64,000 nucleotides of DNA. It comes from JAWVFM01 sp963771655 (GTDB lineage: Bacteria; Actinomycetota; Thermoleophilia; Solirubrobacterales; 70-9). Positions 43,558 through 52,193 of the stretch are shown one piece after another. The translations under genes and the position numbers were made by a program. Location of the stretch: contig CAVYUG010000009.1 in the NCBI GenBank assembly GCA_963771655.1, forward strand, positions 62,001 to 126,000, written 5' to 3'. The notes below the pieces were generated by a model. The model saw nothing but the letters and a program-made list of their open reading frames with translations, ran no database searches and had not been told where the DNA came from. Numbering within the stretch: position 1 is the first letter of the stretch; each line of letters opens with the position of its first letter.

Positions 43558-44436
43558 GTGATCTGGCCGAGGGCCGGCTTCACCAAGGGCGAGGGGATGG
43601 ACTACTACGCGCGGATCGCGGACGCGATGCTGCCTCACTTGAAGGACCGGCCGCTCACGCGCGTGCGGTTCCCTGATGGGGTCGACGGCCAGCGCTTCTA
43701 CGAGAAGCGGGCGCCCTCGCACACGCCGAAGTGGATCCGCACTTTCCCGATCGAGTTCGGCTCGGCCGGGGTCGTCGACTTCGTCGTCTGCGAGGAGCGC
43801 GCGACGCTCATCTGGCTCTGCCAGATGGCGGCCTTCGAGCTCCACCCCTCGCTCTCGCTCACGAAGAAGGTAGAGCGGCCGACCGCGCTCGTGTTCGACC
43901 TCGATCCGGGCGCCCCCGCCGACATCGTCGACTGCTGCCGGGTGGGCCTCCGCGTGCGTGAGCTCTTCGCGAAGCTCGGGCTCGAGTCCTTTCCCAAGAC
44001 CTCGGGCTCCAAGGGCCTTCAGGTCTACGTGCCGCTGAACACGCCCTGCACGTACGACGACACGAAGCCGTTCTCGCGCGCCGTCGCGCAGCTCCTCGAG
44101 CGCGAGACGCCCGACGAGGTGGTCTCGAAGCAGAAGAAGGAGCTGCGGAAGGGCAAGGTCCTCGTCGACTGGAGCCAGAACGACGGCACGAAGACGACCG
44201 TCGCCGTCTATTCGCTGCGCGCGCGTGAGCGGCCATGGGTCTCGACGCCGCTCGACTGGGACGAGGTGGAAGCTGTGCTCCGAAGGCGCAAGCGCGAGCT
44301 GGCGCTCGAGTCGATGCGCTTCGAGGGAGCCGACGTCGTCACGCGCGTGGCAAAGCGCGGCGACCTCTTCGAGCCTGTGCTCGAGCTGAAGCAGAGGCTC
44401 CCGGCGCTCAGCCGCACCGGCCTCGAGGGCGGCTAG
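43558..44436 (+). CDS. LigD-type polymerase/primase domain protein (NHEJ), 5' end uncertain
   Basis: A stand-alone LigD polymerase domain (archaeo-eukaryotic primase fold) that fills gaps at double-strand breaks together with Ku. The metal-binding FDLDPG, the nucleotide-binding KTSGSKGLQVYVPL and VLVDWSQND (third acidic residue) are intact. No ligase or nuclease domain is attached. The first canonical start, GTG 43558, gives 292 residues, but the conserved N-terminal segment VEVDGRTLALTNLDK is encoded immediately upstream in the same frame (open from 43468) without any ATG, GTG or TTG, overlapping the ku tail. The real start is therefore non-canonical, or the two genes are joined by frameshifting. 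Confidence 0.88.
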   Translation: MIWPRAGFTKGEGMDYYARIADAMLPHLKDRPLTRVRFPDGVDGQRFYEKRAPSHTPKWIRTFPIEFGSAGVVDFVVCEERATLIWLCQMAAFELHPSLSLTKKVERPTALVFDLDPGAPADIVDCCRVGLRVRELFAKLGLESFPKTSGSKGLQVYVPLNTPCTYDDTKPFSRAVAQLLERETPDEVVSKQKKELRKGKVLVDWSQNDGTKTTVAVYSLRARERPWVSTPLDWDEVEAVLRRRKRELALESMRFEGADVVTRVAKRGDLFEPVLELKQRLPALSRTGLEGG

Positions 44437-46250
44437 CGCACCGGAAGGCGCAGGCGTAGGCGCCTCACCTCGATCGTGAACGCGCCGTTTGACGGCCGGG
44501 CGAACGGGATGTCGTTGCCTAGCAGCTCGAGCTTCGGCGTGTGCCCTCGCGCGAAGCGCCACGCGCCCGGATGGAGCTCGAACGAGTTGCGGCCGTCGTG
44601 CGGGCGATATTGGCCCCGCGCGACCAGCGTCTGCGAGGCGCCATCCGGCGCGACGTCCCAGAGGCGCGCCGCCAGCTGCGAGACGCCCGGGGCGGCGCCG
44701 CTGATCGCGATGGCCGCGCGGACCCGCGGAGCGCCGAGCAGGGTGATCGGCCGCCGGCGCGCCGGCAGCTCATAGGTTGCGGTGCCGGGCTCCGCATCAG
44801 CCGCGGTCGCGGCGCACGCGTCGCCGCCTCCTGTCACCGGATCGATGGCCGCGCCGATGGCCGGGTTGCCGCCCGCCGAGGAGACGGTCTGCTCGGAACG
44901 GCTGGAATAGCGAACCGAGCGGCTCTGAAGGGCGGCGAACGTCCGCGCCCGGTAGGGGCCGAGCGAGGGCCTCGAGGATGGGCAGGTCTCGACGTAGGCG
45001 GTGACGCCACGGCGGGGCGCGGGCCGGCTGCGCTTCAGGTAGTGGTCGAACAGGGCGTGGATCGAGCCGACGAGGCGGCTGCGCTCGGCGTGCTTGTTCT
45101 GCGCGCGCTGGTGGCCCAGGTCGCCGAAGAAGAGTGAGAGCGGGAGCTGCGGGTAGCGCCGCCCAGTCCGGTTCGCGTAGCGTAGGGCCTCGTCCACCGG
45201 GAAGAGGTCGTCGGTGAAGCCGCTCGCGATCAAGAGCGGCGGGGGGCTGTGGCTCGCATCGATGAAGTAGGGCGAGTGGTAGCGCTTGAGCGCTTGCACG
45301 ACGGCCGTGGCCGATGCGTCGGTGTAGGGCTCCCCCTCGTCGGTCCGCGCAACCCACGTCGCAACGTCCGCCTGGGGGTCCACGCCCGGTGGCGCGAGGA
45401 AGCCCATCGGCCGCCCTGGCACGAACGGCTCGCCGATCGGCTGGCCGGGGCCGGTGGCGAACTGCGCCGCGGCGAAGATCGCGTTCACGAACGTCTCCTT
45501 CTCCACCCCGACCGGCGACTCGTCGACGCGGCGGGGAGTGACGCCAACCGCTCGCGTCGTGCCGTTGGGCGCCGCCGCGCTGACGAGGTCCGTCCAGGGG
45601 ATCACCGAGGCGGCGGCGGCGAGGCGCAGCGGCGTCCCACGCGGGCTGCGCCATGGCACGAGCTTGCCGGTGGGCAGCATCATCCGGTTTCGAAGCGCCG
45701 CGAGCTCCAGCGTCTGGCCGCCCCCGTAGGAGTCGCCCGTCACGCCGATCCTCCTGCTCGAGGCCACGCCCTCGTCCACGAGCTCGCCGATGAGCGTTTG
45801 GGCGTCGCGCGCCTCGTAGCGAACGTCGGCCAGGTGGATGTAGCCCGCCGCGCAGGCGACCGGGCTCGCCGAGCGCGCCTCGGGCGTGCCGCACGACCCC
45901 CACTGCCCGCGCGCCGTGTAGGTGAGCACCGCGTAGCCGTCCCCGGCCCAGTCGAACGCGTTGTCGGTGTAGGCCTTGGACCCGGGGTCCAGGTACTCGT
46001 ACTTCGAGTTCCCGAACCCGTTGATCTCCACCACGAGCGGCAGGTGCCGAGCCCCGCGGCGCGGGAGGACGACGCTCGCGTCGAGCGGAACGCCGTCCCA
46101 CGTCTTCGCGAGGCCGGAGCACACATAGACGCCCTGCGCGGGCCCGCACCCCTCGAGCCCGAGCGGGGCCGCGGCTTGGACGGGAGCCGCGCCCACCGCC
46201 ATGAGGAGCGAGATCCCGGCGAACGGGCCGATGAGCCTCGAGCGCAGCAC
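44433..46250 (-). CDS. secreted CocE/NonD family hydrolase (X-Pro dipeptidyl-peptidase-like)
   Basis: A 605-residue exported alpha/beta hydrolase. A signal peptide (SLLMAVGAAPVQAAA) precedes the catalytic domain with nucleophile Ser174 in GDSYGGG, a probable acid in FTDDLFPVDEA and the His in GDLGHQRAQ. The C-terminal beta-sandwich (about 470-605, ITLLGAPRVRAAIA, then WRFARGHTPKLELL) matches the domain found in S15 peptidases and cocaine esterase. Substrate may be a peptide or ester. It is convergent with the LigD gene, and the two stop codons share a CTAG. Confidence 0.9.
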   Translation of the reverse strand: MLRSRLIGPFAGISLLMAVGAAPVQAAAPLGLEGCGPAQGVYVCSGLAKTWDGVPLDASVVLPRRGARHLPLVVEINGFGNSKYEYLDPGSKAYTDNAFDWAGDGYAVLTYTARGQWGSCGTPEARSASPVACAAGYIHLADVRYEARDAQTLIGELVDEGVASSRRIGVTGDSYGGGQTLELAALRNRMMLPTGKLVPWRSPRGTPLRLAAAASVIPWTDLVSAAAPNGTTRAVGVTPRRVDESPVGVEKETFVNAIFAAAQFATGPGQPIGEPFVPGRPMGFLAPPGVDPQADVATWVARTDEGEPYTDASATAVVQALKRYHSPYFIDASHSPPPLLIASGFTDDLFPVDEALRYANRTGRRYPQLPLSLFFGDLGHQRAQNKHAERSRLVGSIHALFDHYLKRSRPAPRRGVTAYVETCPSSRPSLGPYRARTFAALQSRSVRYSSRSEQTVSSAGGNPAIGAAIDPVTGGGDACAATAADAEPGTATYELPARRRPITLLGAPRVRAAIAISGAAPGVSQLAARLWDVAPDGASQTLVARGQYRPHDGRNSFELHPGAWRFARGHTPKLELLGNDIPFARPSNGAFTIEVRRLRLRLPVR

Positions 46251-46295
46251 GGCCGCAGTATGTGGGCTCGATGAGGGCGGGGCGCCGGTTGGCGC

Positions 46296-47849
46296 TCAGG
46301 CGAGCGGCTGGCGAACCACCGGCTTGCGGCTCGCCGTCGCCTCGTCGAGGCGACGGACCGGCGTGGTGTAGGGCGCGCCGCGGGCGATCTCCGGATCGCT
46401 CTCGGCCTCGGCAAGGATCTCGTCGATCGCCTCGGCGAGGGCGTCGAGCGACTCGCGCGTCTCGGTCTCCGTCGGCTCGAACATCAGCGCCTCGTCGACG
46501 AGGAGCGGGAAGTAGATCGTCGGGGGGTGGAAGCCGAAGTCGAGGAGCCGCTTCGCGATGTCGAGCGTTCGGACCCCGAGGTCGCGCTTCGCCGGTCCGC
46601 CGGAGAGAACGAACTCGTGCATGCACGCCCGGTCGAAGGCTGCCGGCAGGTGCTTGGCGGCGCGACCGGCGCGCAGCCTGGCGAGCAGGTAGGCCGCGTT
46701 CAGAACAGCGGTCTCGGATGCCTCCTTGAGGCCGTCGCCGCCCAGGCTCGTGATGTAGGCGTAGGAGCGCACGAAGACGCCGAAGTTGCCCTGGAAGCCC
46801 CGCAGCCGCCCAATCGACTTCGGAGCGTCGGGGTCGAGGTCGAAGCTCGGGCCGGCCCCGTTCGACCCCTCGGTGCGGACGATCCGCGGCACCGGCAGGT
46901 AGGGCTCGATCCGCTCTGAGACGGCGATCGGCCCGGCGCCGGGACCACCGCCGCCGTGGGGCTGCGAGAACGACTTGTGGAGGTTCACATGGACGATGTC
47001 GAACCCCATGTCTCCCGGACGGCTCCATCCCATGATCGCGTTGAGGTTCGCGCCGTCGTAATAGAGGGTGCCGCCGGCCTCGTGAACGATGGCCGTGATC
47101 TCCGCGATGTTGCGATCGAAGAGACCCAGCGTGTTCGGGTTGGTGAGCATCAGGCAGGCGACGTCGCCGCCGGCCTTTGCACGCAGGTCGTCGACCTCCA
47201 CCCCGCCCTCGTCGTTCGTCGCGACCTTCACGACCTCATAGCCGGCCATCGTCACGGTTGCGGGGTTGGTGCCGTGCGCCGTGTCGGGGATCAGGACCTT
47301 GTGCCGCTCCGAGCCCTGGTCGGCGTGGTAGGCGCGGGTGAGGAGGAGCCCCGCCAGCTCGCCGTGCGAGCCCGCCGAGGGCTGAAGCGAGACGTGAGGG
47401 AGGCCGGTGAGCTCGGCGAGCGCGCGCTCGAGCCGCCACATGAGCTCGAGCGCTCCCTGCGCGCGCTTCGGGTCCTGCGCCGGATGCAGGCGCGCGTGGC
47501 CGGGCAACGCAGCGACGCGCTCGTTGAGGCGCGGGTTGTGCTTCATCGTGCACGAGCCGAGCGGGTAGGGGCCGGTGTCGAGGTCGAAGTTGCGGCGCGA
47601 GATCCGGTTGTAGTGCCGGACGATCTCGGGTTCGGACACCTCGGGAAGCGCGGCGGGGACATCGCGGAGGAGGTGCTCCGGGATGAGATCGGCGAGCGGC
47701 GTCTCGGGAACGTCGCTCGGCGGCATGACCGCCGCCCGGCGCCCCTCGACCGAGCGCTCGAAGATCGTGGTGACTGCGTCCCGCTGTTGCGGGGTGGGGG
47801 TATCGGCGTTGGCGGGAGGCGGGTTGGGGGAGGCGGGCGCCGGCGTCAT
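46296..47849 (-). CDS. gcvPB: glycine dehydrogenase (decarboxylating) subunit 2
   Basis: A 517-residue PLP-binding half of the split P-protein. The Schiff-base lysine lies in NLHKSFSQPHGGGGPG, and YPLGSCTMKHNPR and DTAHGTNPA are diagnostic. With subunit 1 it decarboxylates glycine and passes the aminomethyl group to lipoyl-GcvH. A Pro/Ala-rich N-terminal extension of about 20 residues is present. Overlaps gcvPA by 4 nt. Confidence 0.96.
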   Translation of the reverse strand: MTPAPASPNPPPANADTPTPQQRDAVTTIFERSVEGRRAAVMPPSDVPETPLADLIPEHLLRDVPAALPEVSEPEIVRHYNRISRRNFDLDTGPYPLGSCTMKHNPRLNERVAALPGHARLHPAQDPKRAQGALELMWRLERALAELTGLPHVSLQPSAGSHGELAGLLLTRAYHADQGSERHKVLIPDTAHGTNPATVTMAGYEVVKVATNDEGGVEVDDLRAKAGGDVACLMLTNPNTLGLFDRNIAEITAIVHEAGGTLYYDGANLNAIMGWSRPGDMGFDIVHVNLHKSFSQPHGGGGPGAGPIAVSERIEPYLPVPRIVRTEGSNGAGPSFDLDPDAPKSIGRLRGFQGNFGVFVRSYAYITSLGGDGLKEASETAVLNAAYLLARLRAGRAAKHLPAAFDRACMHEFVLSGGPAKRDLGVRTLDIAKRLLDFGFHPPTIYFPLLVDEALMFEPTETETRESLDALAEAIDEILAEAESDPEIARGAPYTTPVRRLDEATASRKPVVRQPLA

Positions 47850-49261
47850 CGGGCGACCTCCGGTGCATCTGTCACTTTTCGGACGCCATCCGTCCGAAGA
47901 GCGCCATCGGACGCCGATATGGCCCGCTCGAGCGCGTCCGCGAGGCGGTCGATGTCCTCCCTGGAGCGCCGCTCGGTGATCGCGACGAGCAAGCCGTCCT
48001 CGTACTCGGGGTATTCCCTCGCCAGCCCATACCCGGCCGCGAGCCCTTCCTCGGCGACCTGGTCCAGCACCCGCTGCACGTCGGCTTCGAGCCGCACCGC
48101 GAACTCCCGCACCACCGGGGCGTCATGGAGCAACTCGACGCCCTCCACGGCCGCGAGCCGCTCCCGGGCATACGCCGTGCGCCGAACCAGCAGCTCGCCG
48201 AGCTCCGCGAAGCCCCGCTTGCCGAGCCAGCCCAGGTAGACCGCGCCGGCAAGCGCGTTCAGCGCCTGGGAGGTGCAGATGTTGTGGGTGGCCTTTTCGC
48301 GGCGGATGTGCTGCTCGCGGGTCTGGAGGGCGAGGACGAAGCCGCGGCGGCCGTCGACGTCGGTGGTCTCGCCGGCGATCCGGCCCGGCATCCGCCGCAG
48401 ATGCTCGTCGGTTGCGGCGAAGAATCCGAACGACGGGCCGCCGTAGTCGAGGCGGCCGCCGAGCGGCTGGCCCTCCCCGACGGCCACGTCGATGCCGCAA
48501 TCGCCGGGTGGCCTGAGGACGGAGAGGGCGATCGGGTCGACCGACGCAACCGCGAGGGCGCCCTGCGCGTGCGCGGCCTCGGCCAGCGACTGGAGGTCCT
48601 CCACCCCCCCGAGGAAGTTGGGGTTCTGGACGAAGACGGCGGCGGTGTCCTCGTCGACCGCGGCCGCGAGCTCGGCGCCGTCCGTCAGCCCAGCGTCGAT
48701 GCCGACCTCGACCACCTCGGCGTTGAAGCCACGCGCGTAGGTGGCGAGCGTCTGGCGGCTGTGCGGATGGACCCCCCGCGAGACGACGAGCTTCCGCCTG
48801 CCCTTGGCGGCCCCGATCGCCAGGTACGCGGCCGACGCCACCGAGGATGGGCCCTCGTAGAGCGAGGCGTTGGCGACGGGCAGGCCGGTGAGCTCGGAGA
48901 TCGCGGTCTGGAACTCGAACATCACCTGGAGCCCCCCCTGCGAGACCTCCGGCTGGTAGGGCGTGTAGGGCGTCAGGAACTCGGAGCGCTGCGTGATCGC
49001 GTCGACGATCGCCGGGACGTAGTGGTCGTACATGCCGGCCCCGACGAAGCAGGTCTCGGACTCCGCGTCCGCGTTGCGGTTCGCCAGTGAGGCGAGGTGG
49101 TCGAACGTCTCCGGCTCCGAGCGCCCGCCGGGAAGCTCGAGGTCTCGGCCCAGGCGCATGGCCTCGGGGATGTCCGCGAAGAGGGCCTCGACGCTCGACG
49201 CCCCGATGGCGTCCAGCATCTCCGCGCGGTCGGCCTCGGTGGCGGACGTGTACCGGCTCAC
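47846..49261 (-). CDS. gcvPA: glycine dehydrogenase (decarboxylating) subunit 1
   Basis: A 471-residue partner of gcvPB with the same fold but no PLP lysine. MSRYTSATEADRAEML at the N-terminus, CFVGAGMYDHYVPAIVDAI and FLTPYTPYQPEVSQG, and ANASLYEGPSS are standard for this subunit. It sits between gcvH (10-nt gap) and gcvPB (4-nt overlap). Confidence 0.96.
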   Translation of the reverse strand: MSRYTSATEADRAEMLDAIGASSVEALFADIPEAMRLGRDLELPGGRSEPETFDHLASLANRNADAESETCFVGAGMYDHYVPAIVDAITQRSEFLTPYTPYQPEVSQGGLQVMFEFQTAISELTGLPVANASLYEGPSSVASAAYLAIGAAKGRRKLVVSRGVHPHSRQTLATYARGFNAEVVEVGIDAGLTDGAELAAAVDEDTAAVFVQNPNFLGGVEDLQSLAEAAHAQGALAVASVDPIALSVLRPPGDCGIDVAVGEGQPLGGRLDYGGPSFGFFAATDEHLRRMPGRIAGETTDVDGRRGFVLALQTREQHIRREKATHNICTSQALNALAGAVYLGWLGKRGFAELGELLVRRTAYARERLAAVEGVELLHDAPVVREFAVRLEADVQRVLDQVAEEGLAAGYGLAREYPEYEDGLLVAITERRSREDIDRLADALERAISASDGALRTDGVRKVTDAPEVAR

Positions 49262-49271
49262 GCCTCAGATG

Positions 49272-49664
49272 CTACGAGGAGGCGAGGAGATCCCTGTAGG
49301 CGCCCGCGTCGAGCAGGCCGTCCGCCTCGGAGCGATCGGACAGCTTCACCTTCACGAGCCAGCCCCCGCCGTACGGGTCCTCGTTGATCACCTCCGGGCT
49401 GGCGGCGGCGCCGTCGTTGACGGCGACGATCTCACCCGACAGCGGCGCGATCACCTCTGACACGGCCTTGACCGACTCCACCTCGGCGTACGAGGCGTCC
49501 TTGGTCGCGCTCGCCCCGACCTCGGGCGGCTCGAAGAAGACGACCTCGCCGAGAGAGTCCTGGGCGTACCAGGTGACCCCGAAGGTCGCCTCGTCGCCCT
49601 CGATGCGGGCCCAGTCGTGCTCGGGGTGGTAGCGAAGCTCCTCGGGATAGCTCTCGTCCGCCAA
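49272..49664 (-). CDS. gcvH: glycine cleavage system H protein
   Basis: A 130-residue lipoyl carrier. Lys66 in EVESVKAVSEV is the predicted lipoylation site, and the barrel-sandwich pattern (FGVTWYAQDSLGEVVFF ... LSGEIVAVN) is intact. It shuttles the aminomethyl group between the P and T proteins. It starts one nt before the gcvT stop region and is part of the gcvT-gcvH-gcvPA-gcvPB operon. No lipoate genes are in the window. Confidence 0.97.
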   Translation of the reverse strand: MADESYPEELRYHPEHDWARIEGDEATFGVTWYAQDSLGEVVFFEPPEVGASATKDASYAEVESVKAVSEVIAPLSGEIVAVNDGAAASPEVINEDPYGGGWLVKVKLSDRSEADGLLDAGAYRDLLASS

Positions 49665-49665
49665 G

Positions 49666-50751
49666 TCAGCCCTCCTCCTCGTAGAGAGGCCGGGACTCTA
49701 TGCGCGCCGGCCGGCGGCGGCCTCGGACGTCGATCTCGACCTCCGTCCCGGGCTCCGCCAGTTCGCTGCGAACGTACGCCATCCCGATCCCCTTCTCGAG
49801 GCATGGCGAGAGCGTCCCGCTCGTCACCTCGCCGACGGTCGTCTCGGCGAGGACCACCGCGTTCCCCTGGCGCGGGATACCGCGATCCGTGAGGGCGAAG
49901 GGGGCGAGCTTCTCCTCGGTGCCCTCCGCGCGCGCCTCGGCCACGGCCTCGGCGCCGACGAAGCCCGTCTTCTCCTTGCAGCACCACCCCAGCCCGGCCT
50001 CGATCGGGTTGCGCGACGTGTCCATGTCGTTCCCGTACAGGTGGAAGCAGACCTCGAGTCGCAGCGTGTCGCGCGCCCCGAGGCCCGCGGGCGTTACGCC
50101 CGCCTGGAGCAGCGCGTCCCACACCGCCGGGGCGGCGGCGGGGTCGATCAGGGCCTCCACCCCATCCTCACCGGTGTATCCCGTCCCACAGACCAGAGCC
50201 TCGGATCCGGCAAGGCCCACCCTCGCTGCCCTCATTCGCGGCGGCAACTCCCGATCGGCGAGGGAGGAGACGATCCCGCGCGCGTCGGGACCCTGAACGG
50301 CGAGCATCGCGTAGCGGTCGATCGCGTCGGTGACGTCGGCGTCGAAGCCCTCCGCGTGGTCGCGGAACCACGCGAAGTCGCGCTCGTGGTTCGCCGCGTT
50401 CGTGACCGTGAGGTAGCGGTCGTCGTCGAGGCGATAGGTGAAGAGGTCGTCGAGGATTCCGCCGTCGTCCCGGCAGAGGACCGAGTACTGGGCGCCGCCG
50501 ACGCCGACCTTGGCGAGGTCGTTGGAGAGCAGGCGCTGCAGCAGCTCGAGCGCCTGCGGGCCGGCCGTCTCGATCTCACCCATGTGCGAGACGTCGAAGA
50601 CGCCGCAGCCGGTCCGGACGGCGACGTGCTCGGGCCGCACACCGGAGTACTGAACCGGCATCTCCCAGCCCGAGAAGTCGACGAGGCGCGCGCCCGCAGC
50701 GACGTGCGCGTCGTAAAGCGGCGTTCGCTTGAGCTCCTGTGCGTGTTCCAT
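49666..50751 (-). CDS. gcvT: glycine cleavage system aminomethyltransferase (T protein)
   Basis: A 361-residue folate-dependent enzyme releasing ammonia and forming methylene-tetrahydrofolate. LYDAHVAAGARLVDFSGWEM at the N-terminus, FDVSHMGEIE, and the folate-site GYTGEDGVE are diagnostic. It is the first gene of the glycine cleavage operon. Its leader holds a nested hairpin (50772-50804), not a recognisable glycine riboswitch. ftsZ lies 130 nt upstream on the same strand. Confidence 0.96.
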   Translation of the reverse strand: MEHAQELKRTPLYDAHVAAGARLVDFSGWEMPVQYSGVRPEHVAVRTGCGVFDVSHMGEIETAGPQALELLQRLLSNDLAKVGVGGAQYSVLCRDDGGILDDLFTYRLDDDRYLTVTNAANHERDFAWFRDHAEGFDADVTDAIDRYAMLAVQGPDARGIVSSLADRELPPRMRAARVGLAGSEALVCGTGYTGEDGVEALIDPAAAPAVWDALLQAGVTPAGLGARDTLRLEVCFHLYGNDMDTSRNPIEAGLGWCCKEKTGFVGAEAVAEARAEGTEEKLAPFALTDRGIPRQGNAVVLAETTVGEVTSGTLSPCLEKGIGMAYVRSELAEPGTEVEIDVRGRRRPARIESRPLYEEEG

Positions 50752-50771
50752 GGCAGTCCGCTCGAGCTGAG

Positions 50772-50804
50772 GCGAGTTCCAGTCGCTATGCGACTACAAC
50801 TCGC
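50772..50804 (-). promoter_or_regulatory. nested inverted repeat in the gcvT leader
   Basis: Outer arms of 7 bp (GCGAGTT and AACTCGC, 50772-50778 and 50798-50804) enclose inner arms of 6 bp (AGTCGC and GCGACT, 50781-50786 and 50790-50795) with an ATA/TAT loop and 2-nt internal mismatches. In RNA this would be one stable 13-pair hairpin 21 nt before the gcvT start; in DNA it could be an operator or cruciform. No T-run follows on the gcvT strand, so it is not a typical ftsZ terminator. Confidence 0.55.
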
Positions 50805-50881
50805 ACCGGCCGAGAGCAAGTGTGACGAGAGTGTGCCGCGGCGCGGCTCGATGAGCCGTTCGCCGTCGCCGAGCTCCGGTT

Positions 50882-51967
50882 CTACCGGCCCTTCAGGAAG
50901 TCCGGCACGTCGACGTCGTCCTCCGAGACCTGGAGGTCGCGGCGCTCGCGGTCGCCCAGGGCGGGGGCGCCGCGCCGGCGGGCGCGGTCGCGGACCTGGA
51001 TCGGCTTGCGCGCAAGGGTCTCGAAGCCCTCGAAGCCGGTGGCGATCACGGTCACCCTGACCTCGTCGCCGACGGCCCGATCGATGACGGTGCCGAAGAT
51101 GATGTTCGCCGACTTGTCGGCGGTCGCCACGACGACCTCCGCGGCCTCGTCGACCTCGAACAGGTTGAGGTCGTCGGACCCGGTGAAGTTGAGGAGCATC
51201 CCGGTCGACCCCTCGATCGACTGCTCCATGAGCGGCGAGTTGATCGCCATCTTCGCCGCCTCGATCGCGCGGTTCTCCCCGGCGGCGGAGCCGATGCCCA
51301 TCATCGCCGAGCCGGCGTTGGACATCACGGTCCGCACGTCGGCGAAGTCGAGGTTGATCTGGCCCGGGGTCGTGATCAGGTCGGTGATGCCCTGCACGCC
51401 CTGGCGGAGGATGTCGTCGGCGATCCGGAAGGCCTCCTGGACGGAGGTCCGGCGCTCGACGACCTGAAGGAGCTTCTCGTTCGGGACGATGATCAGGGTG
51501 TCGACCATGGCGCGGAGCTTGTCGATCCCTTCGAGCGCCTGCTGCATCCGCCGGGACCCCTCGAACTCGAACGGCTTCGTGACCACCCCGACGGTGAGGG
51601 CGCCGATCTCCTCCTTGGCGATCTCGGCGATGACCGGCGCAGCGCCAGTCCCGGTGCCACCGCCCTCGCCGGCGGTGACGAAAACCATGTCGGCCCCCTT
51701 CAGCGCCTCCTTGATCTCGTCGCGCGTCTCCGCCGCCGCGCCGGCGCCGACCTCGGGGTTGGCGCCCGCGCCGAGCCCCGAGGTGAGCTTGTGCCCGATC
51801 GCGAGCTTGATGTCGGCCTCGCAGGCCTGGAGCGCCTGCACGTCGGTGTTGACGGCGATGAACTCGACGCCCTTGAGACCAGCGTCGACCATGCGCGAGA
51901 CGGCATTGGTGCCACCGCCGCCGGCTCCGACGACCTTGATTACCGCCAGGTAGGAGGATTCCACCAT
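50882..51967 (-). CDS. ftsZ: cell division protein FtsZ
   Basis: A 361-residue tubulin homologue. The GTP-binding signature GGGTGTG is at 102-108 (AGEGGGTGTGAAPV), the T7 synergy loop NLDFADVRTVM is intact, and the C-terminal conserved peptide DVPDFLKGR, which binds membrane anchors, ends the protein. The variable linker is short (about 40 residues, Arg-rich). GGGAG lies 4 nt before the ATG. It has its own strong promoter (52051-52079) in the ftsQ-ftsZ gap. There is no ftsA. Confidence 0.98.
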   Translation of the reverse strand: MVESSYLAVIKVVGAGGGGTNAVSRMVDAGLKGVEFIAVNTDVQALQACEADIKLAIGHKLTSGLGAGANPEVGAGAAAETRDEIKEALKGADMVFVTAGEGGGTGTGAAPVIAEIAKEEIGALTVGVVTKPFEFEGSRRMQQALEGIDKLRAMVDTLIIVPNEKLLQVVERRTSVQEAFRIADDILRQGVQGITDLITTPGQINLDFADVRTVMSNAGSAMMGIGSAAGENRAIEAAKMAINSPLMEQSIEGSTGMLLNFTGSDDLNLFEVDEAAEVVVATADKSANIIFGTVIDRAVGDEVRVTVIATGFEGFETLARKPIQVRDRARRRGAPALGDRERRDLQVSEDDVDVPDFLKGR

Positions 51968-52050
51968 TTTCTCCCGGTTCCTCGCTTTCCGTCCGAGGCT
52001 AAAGGGATGCTTGAGTGTTCCAGCTCCCTTCGGGCCTGACTCTACAGGTG

Positions 52051-52079
52051 ACCGTACGGTATCCGCGTCGTCGTGTCAA
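52051..52079 (-). promoter_or_regulatory. ftsZ promoter
   Basis: On the minus strand a consensus TTGACA (52079-52074), a 17-nt spacer and TACGGT (52056-52051) form a near-ideal housekeeping promoter. The -10 region overlaps a perfect 10-bp palindrome (ACCGTACGGT, 52051-52060). The transcript would start near 52044 and carry a leader of about 75 nt ending in GGGAG before the ftsZ ATG. Confidence 0.75.
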
Positions 52080-52115
52080 TTCGCGCGAACCCACCCGGCA
52101 CGGAATCGTGCAAAC

Positions 52116-52183
52116 GCAAAACGCTCGACTTCGCGTCGAGGGTTTGCGGCAGTTGCCGAATCTCGACCCCGACTTGAGGGTCG
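52116..52183 (-). terminator. tandem hairpins after ftsQ
   Basis: Directly after the ftsQ stop (52194) comes a hairpin CGACCC/GGGTCG (52164-52183) and then a longer one with GCAAA/TTTGC and CTCGAC/GTCGAG stems (52116-52147), whose minus-strand 3' side continues as CGTTTTGCGTTTG. They lie between ftsQ and the ftsZ promoter and could end the mur-fts transcript, leaving ftsZ on an independent unit. The T-run is interrupted. Confidence 0.5.
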
Positions 52184-52193
52184 CCCCGAACCC

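Noticed and set aside
50752..50881. Glycine riboswitch upstream of gcvT
   Set aside because: The conserved glycine aptamer core is not recognisable; the visible structure is a simple nested hairpin.
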